DNA from: Burkholderiales bacterium
GTDB lineage: Bacteria > Pseudomonadota > Gammaproteobacteria > Burkholderiales > Usitatibacteraceae
Direction: 5' to 3'
Assembly (NCBI GenBank): GCA_017853245.1
Contig: JAFMJY010000006.1
Location: 1-45,810 of the forward strand
DNA length: 45,810 bases
Shown here: positions 1 through 7,994 of the stretch, piece after piece
Layout of the letters: the number at the start of each line of letters is the position of its first letter
Position numbering within the stretch: the stretch's first letter is position 1
Translations under genes and position numbers: made by a program
The notes under the pieces: model-generated
Seen by the model: only the letters and a program-made list of their open reading frames with translations
Told to the model about the DNA's origin: nothing
Database searches by the model: none

Positions 1-55
1 CAATCGTCCCCACGTTCACGTGCGGCTTCGTCCGCTCAAACTTGCCCTTTGCCAT
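1..55 (-). CDS. tuf: Elongation factor Tu, N-terminal fragment
   Basis: Only the first 18 codons lie in the window; the gene runs off the left edge. The visible residues, MAKGKFERTKPHVNVGTI, are the universal bacterial EF-Tu start leading into the G1 region. EF-Tu delivers aminoacyl-tRNA to the ribosome. An AGGA sequence lies about 11 bases upstream of the ATG. The gene follows a Thr-Gly-Tyr-Thr tRNA cluster on the same strand, the arrangement known from E. coli thrU-tyrU-glyT-thrT-tufB, which supports the assignment and suggests co-transcription. Confidence 0.95.
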   Translation of the reverse strand, partial: MAKGKFERTKPHVNVGTI

Positions 56-129
56 AGTCGTTTTTCCTGTACCGAGCGTTGTTCGAATCGATCCGGCTGT
101 CGCCGGCCACTGTGCGTTGCCTCAAACCT

Positions 130-204
<75 letters not shown>

Positions 205-245
205 TGCGTGCTGCGTTTCCGGCCGATGCCGGCCCGGGACTGCGG

Positions 246-319
246 TGGAGCGGGTGAAGGGAATCGAACCCTCGTCGTAAGCTTGGAAGGCTTCTGCTCT
301 ACCATTGAGCTACACCCGC
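246..319 (-). tRNA. tRNA-Gly(TCC)
   Basis: The reverse strand gives a 74-base cloverleaf with acceptor stem GCGGGTG/CACCCGC, anticodon loop CTTCCAA (anticodon TCC) and an encoded 3' CCA. It differs at only three positions from the tRNA-Gly(CCC) gene at 43282-43355. Confidence 0.95.
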
Positions 320-356
320 GCTGCCTTCGAAACCCTGCCGATTCCCCTGAATTTGC

Positions 357-443
357 TGGTGGAGGAGGTTGGATTCGAACCAACGTAGGCGCAAGGCCAA
401 CAGATTTACAGTCTGCCCCCTTTAACCACTCGGGCACCCCTCC
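357..443 (-). tRNA. tRNA-Tyr(GTA)
   Basis: The reverse strand gives an 87-base class II tRNA with a long variable arm, acceptor stem GGAGGGG paired to a 3' CCTCC-containing strand, anticodon arm CAGACTGTAAATCTG with anticodon GTA, and an encoded CCA. The long variable arm fits tRNA-Tyr. Confidence 0.95.
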
Positions 444-487
444 GGAAAGCCCTCGATTATCCCGTTTTCGCCGGAGCCGGTCAATTC

Positions 488-504
488 GAGGGGCGGCGCC
501 CCTC
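488..504. other. Short hairpin between tRNA-Thr(TGT) and tRNA-Tyr
   Basis: GAGGGGC (488-494) and GCCCCTC (498-504) form a perfect 7-bp GC-rich stem with a 3-base loop. No T tract follows on either strand, so it is not a classical terminator. It lies in the spacer of a tRNA precursor and may simply fold there during processing. Confidence 0.35.
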
Positions 505-547
505 CTCCCCGGCCACGTTGGCGGGCGCTCACTTTGCTAAATGGGGG

Positions 548-620
548 TGCCGGCAGCCTGAATCGAACAGGCGACCTACCGCTTACAAGGCGGTTGCTCT
601 ACCAGCTGAGCTATGCCGGC
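548..620 (-). tRNA. tRNA-Thr(TGT), CCA not encoded
   Basis: The reverse strand gives a cloverleaf with 7-bp acceptor stem GCCGGCA/TGCCGGC and anticodon arm ACCGCCTTGTAAGCGGT, anticodon TGT. The bases after the discriminator A read CCC, so the 3' CCA must be added or repaired after transcription, unlike the other three tRNAs of the cluster. Its 5' end lies only 9 bases downstream of the sspB stop codon. Confidence 0.93.
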
Positions 621-629
621 CGGGAACTT

Positions 630-1040
630 CTATTTGACCAGTTTGAGCCTGCCTCGGCCGGGCCCCGGCGTTGGAGGCTCTACCCGGGATTCCTCGGCGG
701 GCCGCACCACCGACCCGCGCTCCTCCGGAGCGTCGAGCGAGAAGAAGGCCCCCTGCCCGTTTTCGCGAGCAAAGATGCCCTGCACCCGATCCACCGGGAC
801 CGAAACCTCTCGGGACACGCCACCGAACCTTGCCGAAAACTGGATCCAGTCGTTATTGATGGTGAGGTCCCGGGTGGCATTCTGGCTGACGTTGAGGACG
901 ATCTCGCCGTCCTTCACGAATTCGGCCGGAACCCGGGTGCGCTCGTCGACCCGCACACTGAGATACGGCGTGTGGCCGCAGTCCGAGCACCACTCGTAAA
1001 TGGCGCGGATGAAGTAGGGCTTGGTTGAAACGTCCGCCAT
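630..1040 (-). CDS. sspB: ClpXP protease specificity-enhancing factor SspB
   Basis: SspB is an adaptor that carries ssrA-tagged and other substrates to ClpXP. The 136-residue product has the family's N-terminal pattern KPYFIRAIYEWCSDCGHTPY (residues 7-26), an Sm-like substrate-binding body and a glycine/proline-rich linker. It ends in a basic-hydrophobic tail (GRGRLKLVK) that matches the ClpX-docking peptide. I chose the ATG at 1040 because an upstream in-frame extension would run into sspA and has no family resemblance. It follows sspA by 8 bases in the same operon, as in many proteobacteria. The four-tRNA cluster begins 9 bases after its stop. Confidence 0.93.
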   Translation of the reverse strand: MADVSTKPYFIRAIYEWCSDCGHTPYLSVRVDERTRVPAEFVKDGEIVLNVSQNATRDLTINNDWIQFSARFGGVSREVSVPVDRVQGIFARENGQGAFFSLDAPEERGSVVRPAEESRVEPPTPGPGRGRLKLVK

Positions 1041-1048
1041 CGACCCGC

Positions 1049-1648
1049 CTAGCGCCGCATCGCCTTTTCGGAGGCGGTCATGGAGTCGATAAACGCCTGG
1101 CGGATGAACAGGCGTTCGGCGTACTTGAGCAAGGGTGCCGCCTGCTTGCCCAACTGGACTTGGTAGTGGTCGAGGCGCCAAAGCAGCGGTGCGATTGCCA
1201 CGTCCAGCATCGAGAACTCCTCGCCCAGCATGAACTTCTGCTTGAGAAAAATGGGCGCGATCTGCACCAGGTTTTCCCGGATGTAGAGCCGAGCCTTGTC
1301 GTGCCCCTTCGCCGGCCCGCTCTCCAGCGTCTTCACATGGCAGAAGAGCTCCTGCTCGAAGCGAAAGAGGAAGAGCCGCGCTCGGGCGCGCATGACCGGG
1401 TCCGCCGGCATGAGCTGGGGGTGGGGGAAGCGCTCATCAATGTACTCATTGATGATGTTCGACTCGTAGAGCACGAGGTCGCGCTCGACCAGGACCGGCG
1501 TGGTGTTGTACGGGTTCATCACCGCCAAGTCCTCGGGCTTGTTGAGGAGGTCGACATCGATGATCTCGAAGTCCATGCCCTTCTCGTAGAGGACGATGCG
1601 GCAGCGGTGGCTGAAGGGGTCGGTAATCCCCGAATAGAGCGTCATCAT
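1049..1648 (-). CDS. sspA: Stringent starvation protein A (SspA)
   Basis: SspA is an RNA-polymerase-associated protein of the glutathione S-transferase fold that affects transcription in starvation and stationary phase. The 199-residue product shows the thioredoxin-like N-terminal half with SHRCRIVLYEKG (residues 13-24), the NTTPVL loop with the cis-proline (48-53), and the PHP segment (75-77) typical of SspA. The start has two ATG codons in tandem; the first is used here. It sits between petC and sspB, the usual betaproteobacterial order. A 114-base gap separates it from petC, so it may have its own promoter. Confidence 0.94.
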   Translation of the reverse strand: MMTLYSGITDPFSHRCRIVLYEKGMDFEIIDVDLLNKPEDLAVMNPYNTTPVLVERDLVLYESNIINEYIDERFPHPQLMPADPVMRARARLFLFRFEQELFCHVKTLESGPAKGHDKARLYIRENLVQIAPIFLKQKFMLGEEFSMLDVAIAPLLWRLDHYQVQLGKQAAPLLKYAERLFIRQAFIDSMTASEKAMRR

Positions 1649-1762
1649 GTTTGTTCACCTCTTTCTGGTCAGGACGGAGCGCACGCTCCTCCTTGAAGCA
1701 ACACGCCCGATGGGCCCCGTTCGACAGGGCACTCACCGGGCGACGATTGGCAGCCGAGACGG

Positions 1763-2479
1763 CTAGCGAACGTCCTTCCAAAACTCCTTCTTGAGGAACA
1801 GTACGATCACGAAAAAGACCGCGAGGAAGAAGATCACCAGGATGCCGATCTGCACGCGCTTGGTTCGGGCTGGCTCGCCCATGAAGGCAAGGTAGTTCAC
1901 GAGGTCGGCCACGTAACGGTCGTACTCCGCCGGCGAGAGCCTGCCCGGGCGGTCGATAACCAATTGCCCCGCCCCGCCCGGCTTGCCGGCAGCCTTGAGC
2001 ACTGCATCGCCCTGGTACTCCCAGAGGACGTGCGGCATGCTCACGTTGGGAAATGCGGTGTTGTTCCAGCCGGTTTTCGACGCGGGGTCACGGTAAAAGC
2101 TGCGCATGTAGGTGTAGAGCCAATCCGGCCCACGGGAACGGGCCGTCAGCGAAAGGTCGGGCGGCAGCACTCCGAACCAGGCCTTGCCATCCTTCGCGGT
2201 GAGGGCCGAGCGCATCGGGTCCCCCACCTTGTCGGTCGTGAAGAGCAGGTTCTCGCGAATCTGGGCTTCCCTAAGACCCAGGTCCGTGAGGCGCGAGTAG
2301 CGCATCAGGGTTGCGGAGTGGCAGTTGAGGCAGTGATTCACGAAGATTTGAGCGCCCCGCTGCAGCGACAGCTTGTCGTTCAGGTTGAGGGGCGCGCGGT
2401 CGAGCGGAACGCTGGGACCGGCCGCCACGGCCGCGGAGGCAACGAGCGCCCCGAAGACTGCTGCCACGAGACGCATCAT
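1763..2479 (-). CDS. petC: Cytochrome c1 of the bc1 complex
   Basis: Cytochrome c1 passes electrons from the Rieske centre to soluble cytochrome c. The 238-residue protein has a cleavable signal peptide (about residues 1-20, ending AAVAA), the heme c site CLNCH (50-54), a methionine in a VSMPHVL context (M148) that fits the axial ligand, and one C-terminal membrane anchor (about 211-230) followed by a lysine-rich end. The ATG at 2479 overlaps the petB stop as ATGA, which argues against the longer in-frame upstream reading. It is the last gene of petABC. Confidence 0.95.
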   Translation of the reverse strand: MMRLVAAVFGALVASAAVAAGPSVPLDRAPLNLNDKLSLQRGAQIFVNHCLNCHSATLMRYSRLTDLGLREAQIRENLLFTTDKVGDPMRSALTAKDGKAWFGVLPPDLSLTARSRGPDWLYTYMRSFYRDPASKTGWNNTAFPNVSMPHVLWEYQGDAVLKAAGKPGGAGQLVIDRPGRLSPAEYDRYVADLVNYLAFMGEPARTKRVQIGILVIFFLAVFFVIVLFLKKEFWKDVR

Positions 2480-3789
2480 GACGTGACCCTCGAGGGAACG
2501 GGCTTCTCTTTGTCGATGCTTGTGTACCACGGCATCAGGAAGAAAAACGCGAAATAGACGGCCGTGAGCACGCGCGCCACCCAGGTGGCCACGTAGTCGC
2601 CACCGACGATCGGAACCGCCTTGCCAAATTCGCCCCAGACGTTTGTGGGCTCCACGCCGAGATAGCCCAGAATGAGGAAGCTCACGATGAAGGCCGCAAA
2701 GAAGGATTTGTAGATCGGTCCACGATAACGGATCGACTTGGCTCGGCCCCGATCCAGCCAGGGCAGGGCGAAGAGGATCACCACGGCTGCGCCCATCACG
2801 ATCACACCCCACACCTGCATGTTGAAGAATGAGGGGATCGCCCGGAGCATGGCGTAGAAGGGCGTGAAGTACCAGACCGGCGCGATGTGCGCTGGCGTCG
2901 TCAGCGGGTCGGCCGGCACGAAATTGTTGTACTCGAGGAAGTACCCCCCCATTTCCGGCGCGAAGAACACCACCGCGGAGAAGAGAATCAGGAACACCGC
3001 CAGCCCGACGAGGTCCTTAACGGTGTAGTAGGGGTGGAACGGGATGCCGTCCCGCGGCGTTCCCGTCTTTGGGTCGAGGTCTGCGTGGATCTCAACGCCG
3101 TCCGGGTTGTTGGAGCCTGTCTCGTGCAGGGCCATGAGGTGCGCCACGACCAGCCCAAGCAGCGCCAAGGGCAGCGCGATGACGTGCAGGGCGAAAAAGC
3201 GGTTCAGCGTCGCGTCGGACACGTTGTAGTCACCGCGAATCCAGACAGACAGGTCCTCGCCAATGATGGGGATGGTGGCGAAGAGGTTGATGATCACCTG
3301 CGCGCCCCAGTAGGACATCTGGCCCCACGGGAGCAGGTAGCCGAAGAACGCCTCCGCCATCAGGCAGAGGTAGATCAGCACGCCGAATATCCACGTGAGC
3401 TCGCGGGGCTTGCGGTATGAGCCGTACATGATCCCGCGGCACATGTGCAGGTAGACCACGACGAAGAATGCCGAGGCTCCCGTCGAATGGATGTACCGAA
3501 TGAGCCAGCCGCCTGGCACGTCTCGCATGATGTACTCGACCGAGGCGAACGCTTCGCTGGCGCTCGGCTTGTAGTTCATGGTGAGGAAAATGCCCGAGAC
3601 GATCTGGATCACCAGGACAACGAGCGACAGCGCGCCGAAGAAATACCAGAAGTTGAGGTTTTTCGGCGCGTAGTACTCCGCCACTTGGCTCTTGTAGAGC
3701 GCCATGAGCGGAAAGCGCTGGTCGACCCAGGTGAGGATCCCGTTCAAGGGCCCTGCCGTGGTGACGGGCGGCTTGTTCAGTACGGCCAT
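2476..3789 (-). CDS. petB: Cytochrome b of the bc1 complex
   Basis: This is the membrane core subunit of ubiquinol:cytochrome c oxidoreductase, carrying two b hemes and both quinone sites. The 437-residue product has about eight to nine hydrophobic helices. Heme-ligand histidines lie in the segments RYIHSTGASAFFVVVYLH and FALHVIALPLALLGLVVAH, and the Qo-site sequence appears as PVWYFTPFYAMLR. The ATG at 3789 is chosen because AGGGAG lies about 8 bases upstream and the petA stop is one base before the start; an ATG 27 bases further upstream would lie inside petA. It overlaps petC by 4 bases. Confidence 0.95.
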   Translation of the reverse strand: MAVLNKPPVTTAGPLNGILTWVDQRFPLMALYKSQVAEYYAPKNLNFWYFFGALSLVVLVIQIVSGIFLTMNYKPSASEAFASVEYIMRDVPGGWLIRYIHSTGASAFFVVVYLHMCRGIMYGSYRKPRELTWIFGVLIYLCLMAEAFFGYLLPWGQMSYWGAQVIINLFATIPIIGEDLSVWIRGDYNVSDATLNRFFALHVIALPLALLGLVVAHLMALHETGSNNPDGVEIHADLDPKTGTPRDGIPFHPYYTVKDLVGLAVFLILFSAVVFFAPEMGGYFLEYNNFVPADPLTTPAHIAPVWYFTPFYAMLRAIPSFFNMQVWGVIVMGAAVVILFALPWLDRGRAKSIRYRGPIYKSFFAAFIVSFLILGYLGVEPTNVWGEFGKAVPIVGGDYVATWVARVLTAVYFAFFFLMPWYTSIDKEKPVPSRVTS

Positions 3790-3790
3790 G

Positions 3791-4396
3791 TCAGGCTCCC
3801 TTGGCGTCTTCGCCAACCAGGACCACCGCGTCGTTCATGTACCGATGCGGGGGAACCTCGAGGTTGGTCGGGGCAGGCGCACCCTTGAACACGCGCGCCG
3901 CGAGGTCGAAGCGGGAGTTGTGGCACGGGCAGTAGTACCCGCCCGGCCAATCGCCCCCCATGTCGGACGCGGCGCCGACCTCTTTCTTCAGGGTGGGAGA
4001 GCACCCGAGGTGCGTGCAGATTCCCACCGCCACGAAAATCTCCGGCTTGATGGAACGGCCAACGCCCTTCACGTACGCGGGCTGCTTGGCGGACTTGGAA
4101 TCCGGGTCGGCCAGCAAGGCCGCGTTCTTGTCGAGTTGGGCGAGCATTTCCGGCGTACGGCGCAAGACCCAGACGGGCTTGCCTCGCCACTCCACCGTGA
4201 TTTGCTGGCCCGCCTCGATCTTGGAGATGTCCACCTCCACCGGCGCGCCTGCCGCCAGGGCCTTGGCGCTCGGAAACCAGCTCGCCACGAAAGGCACGGC
4301 AGTGGCGCCGACGGCAGCCCCGCCGGCTGCGGCGGTTGCGAGGATGAGGAAGCGCCGCTTCCTCTCGTTGACCTGGTCAAGAACGATGGCAGACAT
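3791..4396 (-). CDS. petA: Rieske iron-sulfur subunit of the bc1 complex
   Basis: This subunit carries the [2Fe-2S] cluster that takes electrons from ubiquinol. The 201-residue protein starts with a Tat-like signal-anchor (KRRFL at 13-17, then an alanine/glycine-rich helix). Cluster box 1 is CTHLGC (127-132). Box 2 is CPCHNS (156-161), where the family normally has CPCHGS. The ligands C127, H129, C156 and H159 and the disulfide pair C132/C158 are all present, so the cluster should form. It heads petABC, and tatABC, needed for export of such proteins, is nearby. The ATG at 4396 fits the usual N-terminus; an ATG at 4441 would overlap the likely promoter. Confidence 0.95.
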   Translation of the reverse strand: MSAIVLDQVNERKRRFLILATAAAGGAAVGATAVPFVASWFPSAKALAAGAPVEVDISKIEAGQQITVEWRGKPVWVLRRTPEMLAQLDKNAALLADPDSKSAKQPAYVKGVGRSIKPEIFVAVGICTHLGCSPTLKKEVGAASDMGGDWPGGYYCPCHNSRFDLAARVFKGAPAPTNLEVPPHRYMNDAVVLVGEDAKGA

Positions 4397-4439
4397 GGCG
4401 GACGATAGGGGGAAGGGGCTGGAGGACGGAAACCGCGAC

Positions 4440-4470
4440 ATTTTAGCCGATTCGCCCGGTCGGCCCACAA
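4440..4470 (-). promoter_or_regulatory. Possible sigma-70 promoter of petABC
   Basis: On the minus strand TTGTGG (4470-4465) and TAAAAT (4445-4440) are separated by 19 bases and lie 44 bases upstream of the petA start. The -10 match is good. The -35 match and the spacing are only fair. Confidence 0.4.
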
Positions 4471-4575
4471 GACGACTCCGCCATCGCCGATGTCTACAGG
4501 TCAGCCTGCTAGCATTCCGAGTCGGGATGGACGCGCCTCGGCGAGGCCCCAGACCCACGATCCCAGGAGCCTGGC

Positions 4576-4995
4576 ATGAGCTTCATCTCGGAATTCAAGC
4601 AGTTTGCCCTCAAGGGCAACGTCATCGACCTCGCCGTCGGGGTGATCATCGGCGCAGCCTTCGGGAAGATCGTCGACTCGGCAGTGGGAGACCTGATCAT
4701 GCCGCTGGCCGGCATGGCCCTGGGCCAGGTGGACTTCTCCAACCTGTTCGTGGCGCTTCGCGAAGTGCCCGCCGGGGTGCCCATGACACTCGAGGCGGTT
4801 CGCAAGGCCGGGGTGCCCGTCTTTGCGTGGGGCCACTTTGTCACCGTCTCGCTCAATTTCCTGATCCTGGCCCTGGTGATCTTCCTGATGGTCAAGCAGA
4901 TCAACCGGCTCCGCGAGCGGCAAGCCCCACCCCCTCCCCCGACGCCCGAGGACGTGCTGCTCCTGCGGGAGATCCGCGACAGCTTGAAGAAGTAG
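4576..4995 (+). CDS. mscL: Large-conductance mechanosensitive channel MscL
   Basis: MscL is a homopentameric inner-membrane pore that opens under high membrane tension and releases solutes on osmotic downshock. The 139-residue product has the amphipathic N-terminal helix and first membrane helix with the hallmark [20 protein letters not shown] (residues 10-29), a periplasmic loop, a second membrane helix near 88-107 and a charged C-terminal bundle ending REIRDSLKK. An AGGAG site lies 7 bases before the ATG. It is transcribed away from petABC and is followed after 7 bases by the protease gene, so the two are probably one operon. Confidence 0.96.
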   Translation: MSFISEFKQFALKGNVIDLAVGVIIGAAFGKIVDSAVGDLIMPLAGMALGQVDFSNLFVALREVPAGVPMTLEAVRKAGVPVFAWGHFVTVSLNFLILALVIFLMVKQINRLRERQAPPPPPTPEDVLLLREIRDSLKK

Positions 4996-5002
4996 GCCGC
5001 CC

Positions 5003-6148
5003 ATGCGCGGCTGGTGGCTCGCTTTCGCCCAGGCGGTCACGGTGACGCTGGGGGCCCTCTTCGTCATCAGCCTCGTGGCGCCCGGGTGGCTGCCCTGGCG
5101 GACGCCGGCCAACGTCGCCGTGGAGGAAGTGCCCGCCACCCAGCCCGGATCGCCCGCAGCAGCGCTATCCATCACGTTCCGGGATGCCGCCGGGAAGGCA
5201 GTCGGTTCTGTCGTGAACATCTCCGCCACCCGGCAAGTGCGACGCCCTTCCCCCTTCGGCGACGATCCGCAGTGGCGGCGCTTCTTCGGTGACCGCGGCC
5301 TTCCCGAGACCCAGCTCTCGCTGGGCTCCGGGGTCATCGTGAGCCGGGAGGGCTACGTTCTAACCAATGCCCACGTCGTCGACGGCGTGGACGAAATCAA
5401 GGTGACATTGAGTGATGGGCGAGTGGTCGCCGGACGCATCGTCGGAGCCGATCCGGATACCGACCTGGCCGTGATCCGGGCCTCGGCGGAGGGGCTGAAA
5501 CCCATCACCTTCGGCCGCTCGGAACAGCTTCGTATCGGCGATGTGGTGCTGGCCATTGGCAACCCCTTCAGCGTGGGCCAGACGGTGACGATGGGAATCG
5601 TGAGCGCAGTCGGCCGCGAGATCCCCACCGCGAGCCCGTTCGCAGGCTTCATCCAGACCGACGCCGCCATTAATCCGGGCAATTCCGGCGGTGCGCTGGT
5701 CGATGCCGACGGCAACTTGGTCGGCATCAACACGCTCATTTTCTCGCGGTCGGGTGGCTACCAGGGCATCGGCTTCGCGATCCCCGTTGCAACGGCACGC
5801 AAGGTCCTGGAGGAGATCATCGAGACGGGCGCCGTGACCCGCGGCTACCTGGGCGTGGAGATCGCCAACATCACCGCCGACCTGGCCGATTCACTGGGGC
5901 TGCGCTCCCCGCGCGGCGCGATCATTGGCAGCGTCGCGGCCTCGAGCCCGGCCGAAAGGGCCGGGCTGCGCCCCGGCGACGTGCTGCTGCAGGTGGACGG
6001 CAAATCGATCGGCGACATGTCGTCGGCACTTGCTGCCATTTCGGCGCTGCCCCCCGGGAAAGCAGTCGCCGTTCGGGTTCAGCGCGGGGGGCGCGAACTC
6101 ACGCTAGCCGTGACCGTGGGCCGGCGTCGCTCCTCCAGCCCGAGTTAG
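5003..6148 (+). CDS. Membrane-anchored periplasmic serine protease, HtrA/DegS type
   Basis: This 381-residue protein has one N-terminal membrane helix (about residues 8-26), a trypsin-like domain and a single PDZ domain (about 270-375). The catalytic triad is visible as H124 in TNAHVVDG, D154 in DTDLAVIR and S228 in GNSGG. One membrane anchor and one PDZ domain match DegS/AlgW-type proteases, which sense misfolded outer-membrane proteins and cleave anti-sigma factors; DegP and DegQ have two PDZ domains and a cleaved signal. No anti-sigma gene is nearby, so the regulatory role is inferred. It lies 7 bases after mscL. Confidence 0.88.
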   Translation: MRGWWLAFAQAVTVTLGALFVISLVAPGWLPWRTPANVAVEEVPATQPGSPAAALSITFRDAAGKAVGSVVNISATRQVRRPSPFGDDPQWRRFFGDRGLPETQLSLGSGVIVSREGYVLTNAHVVDGVDEIKVTLSDGRVVAGRIVGADPDTDLAVIRASAEGLKPITFGRSEQLRIGDVVLAIGNPFSVGQTVTMGIVSAVGREIPTASPFAGFIQTDAAINPGNSGGALVDADGNLVGINTLIFSRSGGYQGIGFAIPVATARKVLEEIIETGAVTRGYLGVEIANITADLADSLGLRSPRGAIIGSVAASSPAERAGLRPGDVLLQVDGKSIGDMSSALAAISALPPGKAVAVRVQRGGRELTLAVTVGRRRSSSPS

Positions 6149-6154
6149 GCGAGG

Positions 6155-6907
6155 CTAGCCCGCCTCGGCGTCCGGGCTTGGGGCAGGCTTGCGCTTCTCG
6201 ACGAAGCGAGCCGCAAACAGGCCCAGCTCGTAGAGCAAGCATAGGGGAATGGCGAGCAGCAGCTGCGAGATCACGTCCGGCGGCGTCACCACCGCCGCCA
6301 CAACGAAAGAGCCGACGATCACGAACGACCGGATCTCGCGCAGCTTCTCCACCGACACGATCCCGCTCATCACCAGAACCACGACGACCACGGGCACCTC
6401 AAAGGCAAGACCGAAGGCCATGAACATGCCCAGGACGAACCCAAAGTACGCCTCGATGTCGGGCGCCACTGAAATCGACTTGGGCGCGAACTGGGCGATG
6501 AAGCTGAACACGGTGCCGAACACGAAGAAATAGCAAAACGCCATGCCGATGAAAAAAAGCAGCGTGCTGGAAACGACCAGCGGCAGCACCAGCCGTTTCT
6601 CGTGCGCGTAGAGGCCCGGAGCCACGAACGCCCAGGCCTGGTAGAGCACGACGGGCAGCGCTGCCAGAAATGCCACCATCATCGCGATCTTCATCGGGAT
6701 GAAGAACGGCGTCACCACGCCCGTGGCGATCATCCGGGCGCCCTCGGGAAGCGTCTTCATCATCGGCATGGCGAGAAGGTCGTAGAGCTCGGAGGCGTAA
6801 AAGAACGCCGGCAGGAACGCGATGCCCACTGCGATGAGCGCGCGGACCAGGCGGTCTCGCAGCTCGATCAAGTGGCTCAGAAAAGTTTCCTGCGCGTCCT
6901 CGTTCAT
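6155..6907 (-). CDS. tatC: Sec-independent protein translocase subunit TatC
   Basis: TatC is the six-helix receptor that recognises twin-arginine signal peptides. The 250-residue protein begins with the typical HLIELRDRLVRAL (residues 12-24) and shows six hydrophobic segments. A conserved FAFEVPVVV-type region (FGLAFEVPVVVVV) and a charged tail follow. The length is close to E. coli TatC (258). It overlaps tatB by 4 bases and closes the tatABC block. Its stop lies 6 bases from the convergent protease gene, leaving no room for a separate terminator. Confidence 0.95.
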   Translation of the reverse strand: MNEDAQETFLSHLIELRDRLVRALIAVGIAFLPAFFYASELYDLLAMPMMKTLPEGARMIATGVVTPFFIPMKIAMMVAFLAALPVVLYQAWAFVAPGLYAHEKRLVLPLVVSSTLLFFIGMAFCYFFVFGTVFSFIAQFAPKSISVAPDIEAYFGFVLGMFMAFGLAFEVPVVVVVLVMSGIVSVEKLREIRSFVIVGSFVVAAVVTPPDVISQLLLAIPLCLLYELGLFAARFVEKRKPAPSPDAEAG

Positions 6908-7365
6908 GCGGGCCCCGCCCCGCGACGGTCGGGCGAGGCCCCCGCCGCCGGCTCCTCGATGGCCAGCTCGAGTTGGGGCGAGCCGCTGACCGGCCCAGGC
7001 TGAGCCACCGCCTCCGGAGCTGGCGGGACAATGCCGGGGTCCGACGTGGCGGGCCCTTCCGTTCCGGCGAGTTGGCGCTCGATGTCCGACTCCACGGACT
7101 GGATGGCCTGCTCAGCCTCGCGCGCCTCGGACTCGATGCCCGACTTGAGGCTTTGCGCAGCCGTCTCCACCTCCGCCTTCATGCGCTTGAACTCCGCCAG
7201 GTCCACCTCGCGGTTGATGTCACTCTTGACCTGGGTGACGTAGCGCTGCAGGCGGCCGAACAGGTGGCCGAGGGTGCGCGCCACGCGCGGCAGGCGCTCG
7301 GGCCCGATGACAACGAGTGCCACCACCCCGATCACCAACAGCTCGGAGAACGCGATGTCGAACAT
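6904..7365 (-). CDS. tatB: Sec-independent protein translocase subunit TatB
   Basis: TatB binds TatC and helps receive twin-arginine substrates. The 153-residue product has the single N-terminal helix with the pattern FSELLVIGVVALVVIGPERL (residues 6-25), where E8 and the GPERLP turn are typical of TatB. A long charged amphipathic region and a low-complexity proline/alanine-rich tail follow. It lies 36 bases downstream of tatA and overlaps tatC. Confidence 0.94.
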   Translation of the reverse strand: MFDIAFSELLVIGVVALVVIGPERLPRVARTLGHLFGRLQRYVTQVKSDINREVDLAEFKRMKAEVETAAQSLKSGIESEAREAEQAIQSVESDIERQLAGTEGPATSDPGIVPPAPEAVAQPGPVSGSPQLELAIEEPAAGASPDRRGAGPA

Positions 7366-7401
7366 GGGAGGCGCCTGCGGCTGGGTCGCCGCCGCGCGGC
7401 T

Positions 7402-7620
7402 TCAGGTCTTTTGCTTGTCTTTGACTTCGCCTTCGATCGTCGCGCCGGTGGCGGCGATTTCGCCGGCGGGCTTCTTGTCCTCGTCGCCCTTCATGCCCTC
7501 CTTGAAGCCCTTCACGGCGCCGCCAAGGTCGCTGCCGATGTTACGAAGCTTCTTGGTGCCGAAGACAAGCAGAACGATGACCAAGACGACCAGCCAATGC
7601 CAGATGCTGAATGAACCCAT
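7402..7620 (-). CDS. tatA: Sec-independent protein translocase subunit TatA
   Basis: TatA oligomers form the conducting element of the Tat translocase. The 72-residue protein shows the family signature: [20 protein letters not shown], then the FGTKKL hinge and an amphipathic helix beginning with [16 protein letters not shown] short charged tail follows. It starts 23 bases after hinT and precedes tatB, in the usual his-hinT-tat arrangement of betaproteobacteria. Confidence 0.95.
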   Translation of the reverse strand: MGSFSIWHWLVVLVIVLLVFGTKKLRNIGSDLGGAVKGFKEGMKGDEDKKPAGEIAATGATIEGEVKDKQKT

Positions 7621-7643
7621 GGAAAACCTCCGGATGCGCCCGG

Positions 7644-7994
7644 CTATTCCTTCGCGATCATGCGCGGAAGGGGGCGCGGGCCGCCGATGACGTGAACATG
7701 CAGATGATACACATCTTGCCCCCCTGTCCGGCCTGTGTTCACGATGGTGCGGTAGCCCTCCAGTGAGCCCTGTTCCCGGGCGATCCTGCCGGTGAGCGCA
7801 AGCATCTTGCCCAGCAAGGCCTCATCGCCCGGCCCTGCGTCAGCGAGGGTCGCGATATGACGCTTGGGAATGATCAACACATGGACCGGCGCTGCTGGGT
7901 GGATGTCGTGGAACGCAAGGACCTCGTCATCCTCGTAAGCCTTGCGGGAGGGGATCTCCCCCTTAACGATCTTGCAGAAGATGCAGTCGCTCAC
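7644..7994 (-). CDS. hinT: HIT-family purine nucleoside phosphoramidase (HinT-like)
   Basis: HinT-type proteins hydrolyse AMP-lysine and other purine phosphoramidates. The 116-residue product has the N-terminal [13 protein letters not shown] (residues 4-16) and the histidine triad HLHVH (97-101) followed by VIGG. The start is a GTG at 7994 that overlaps the hisE stop in a GTGA arrangement, so translation is probably coupled. It sits between hisE and tatA. Confidence 0.93.
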   Translation of the reverse strand: MSDCIFCKIVKGEIPSRKAYEDDEVLAFHDIHPAAPVHVLIIPKRHIATLADAGPGDEALLGKMLALTGRIAREQGSLEGYRTIVNTGRTGGQDVYHLHVHVIGGPRPLPRMIAKE

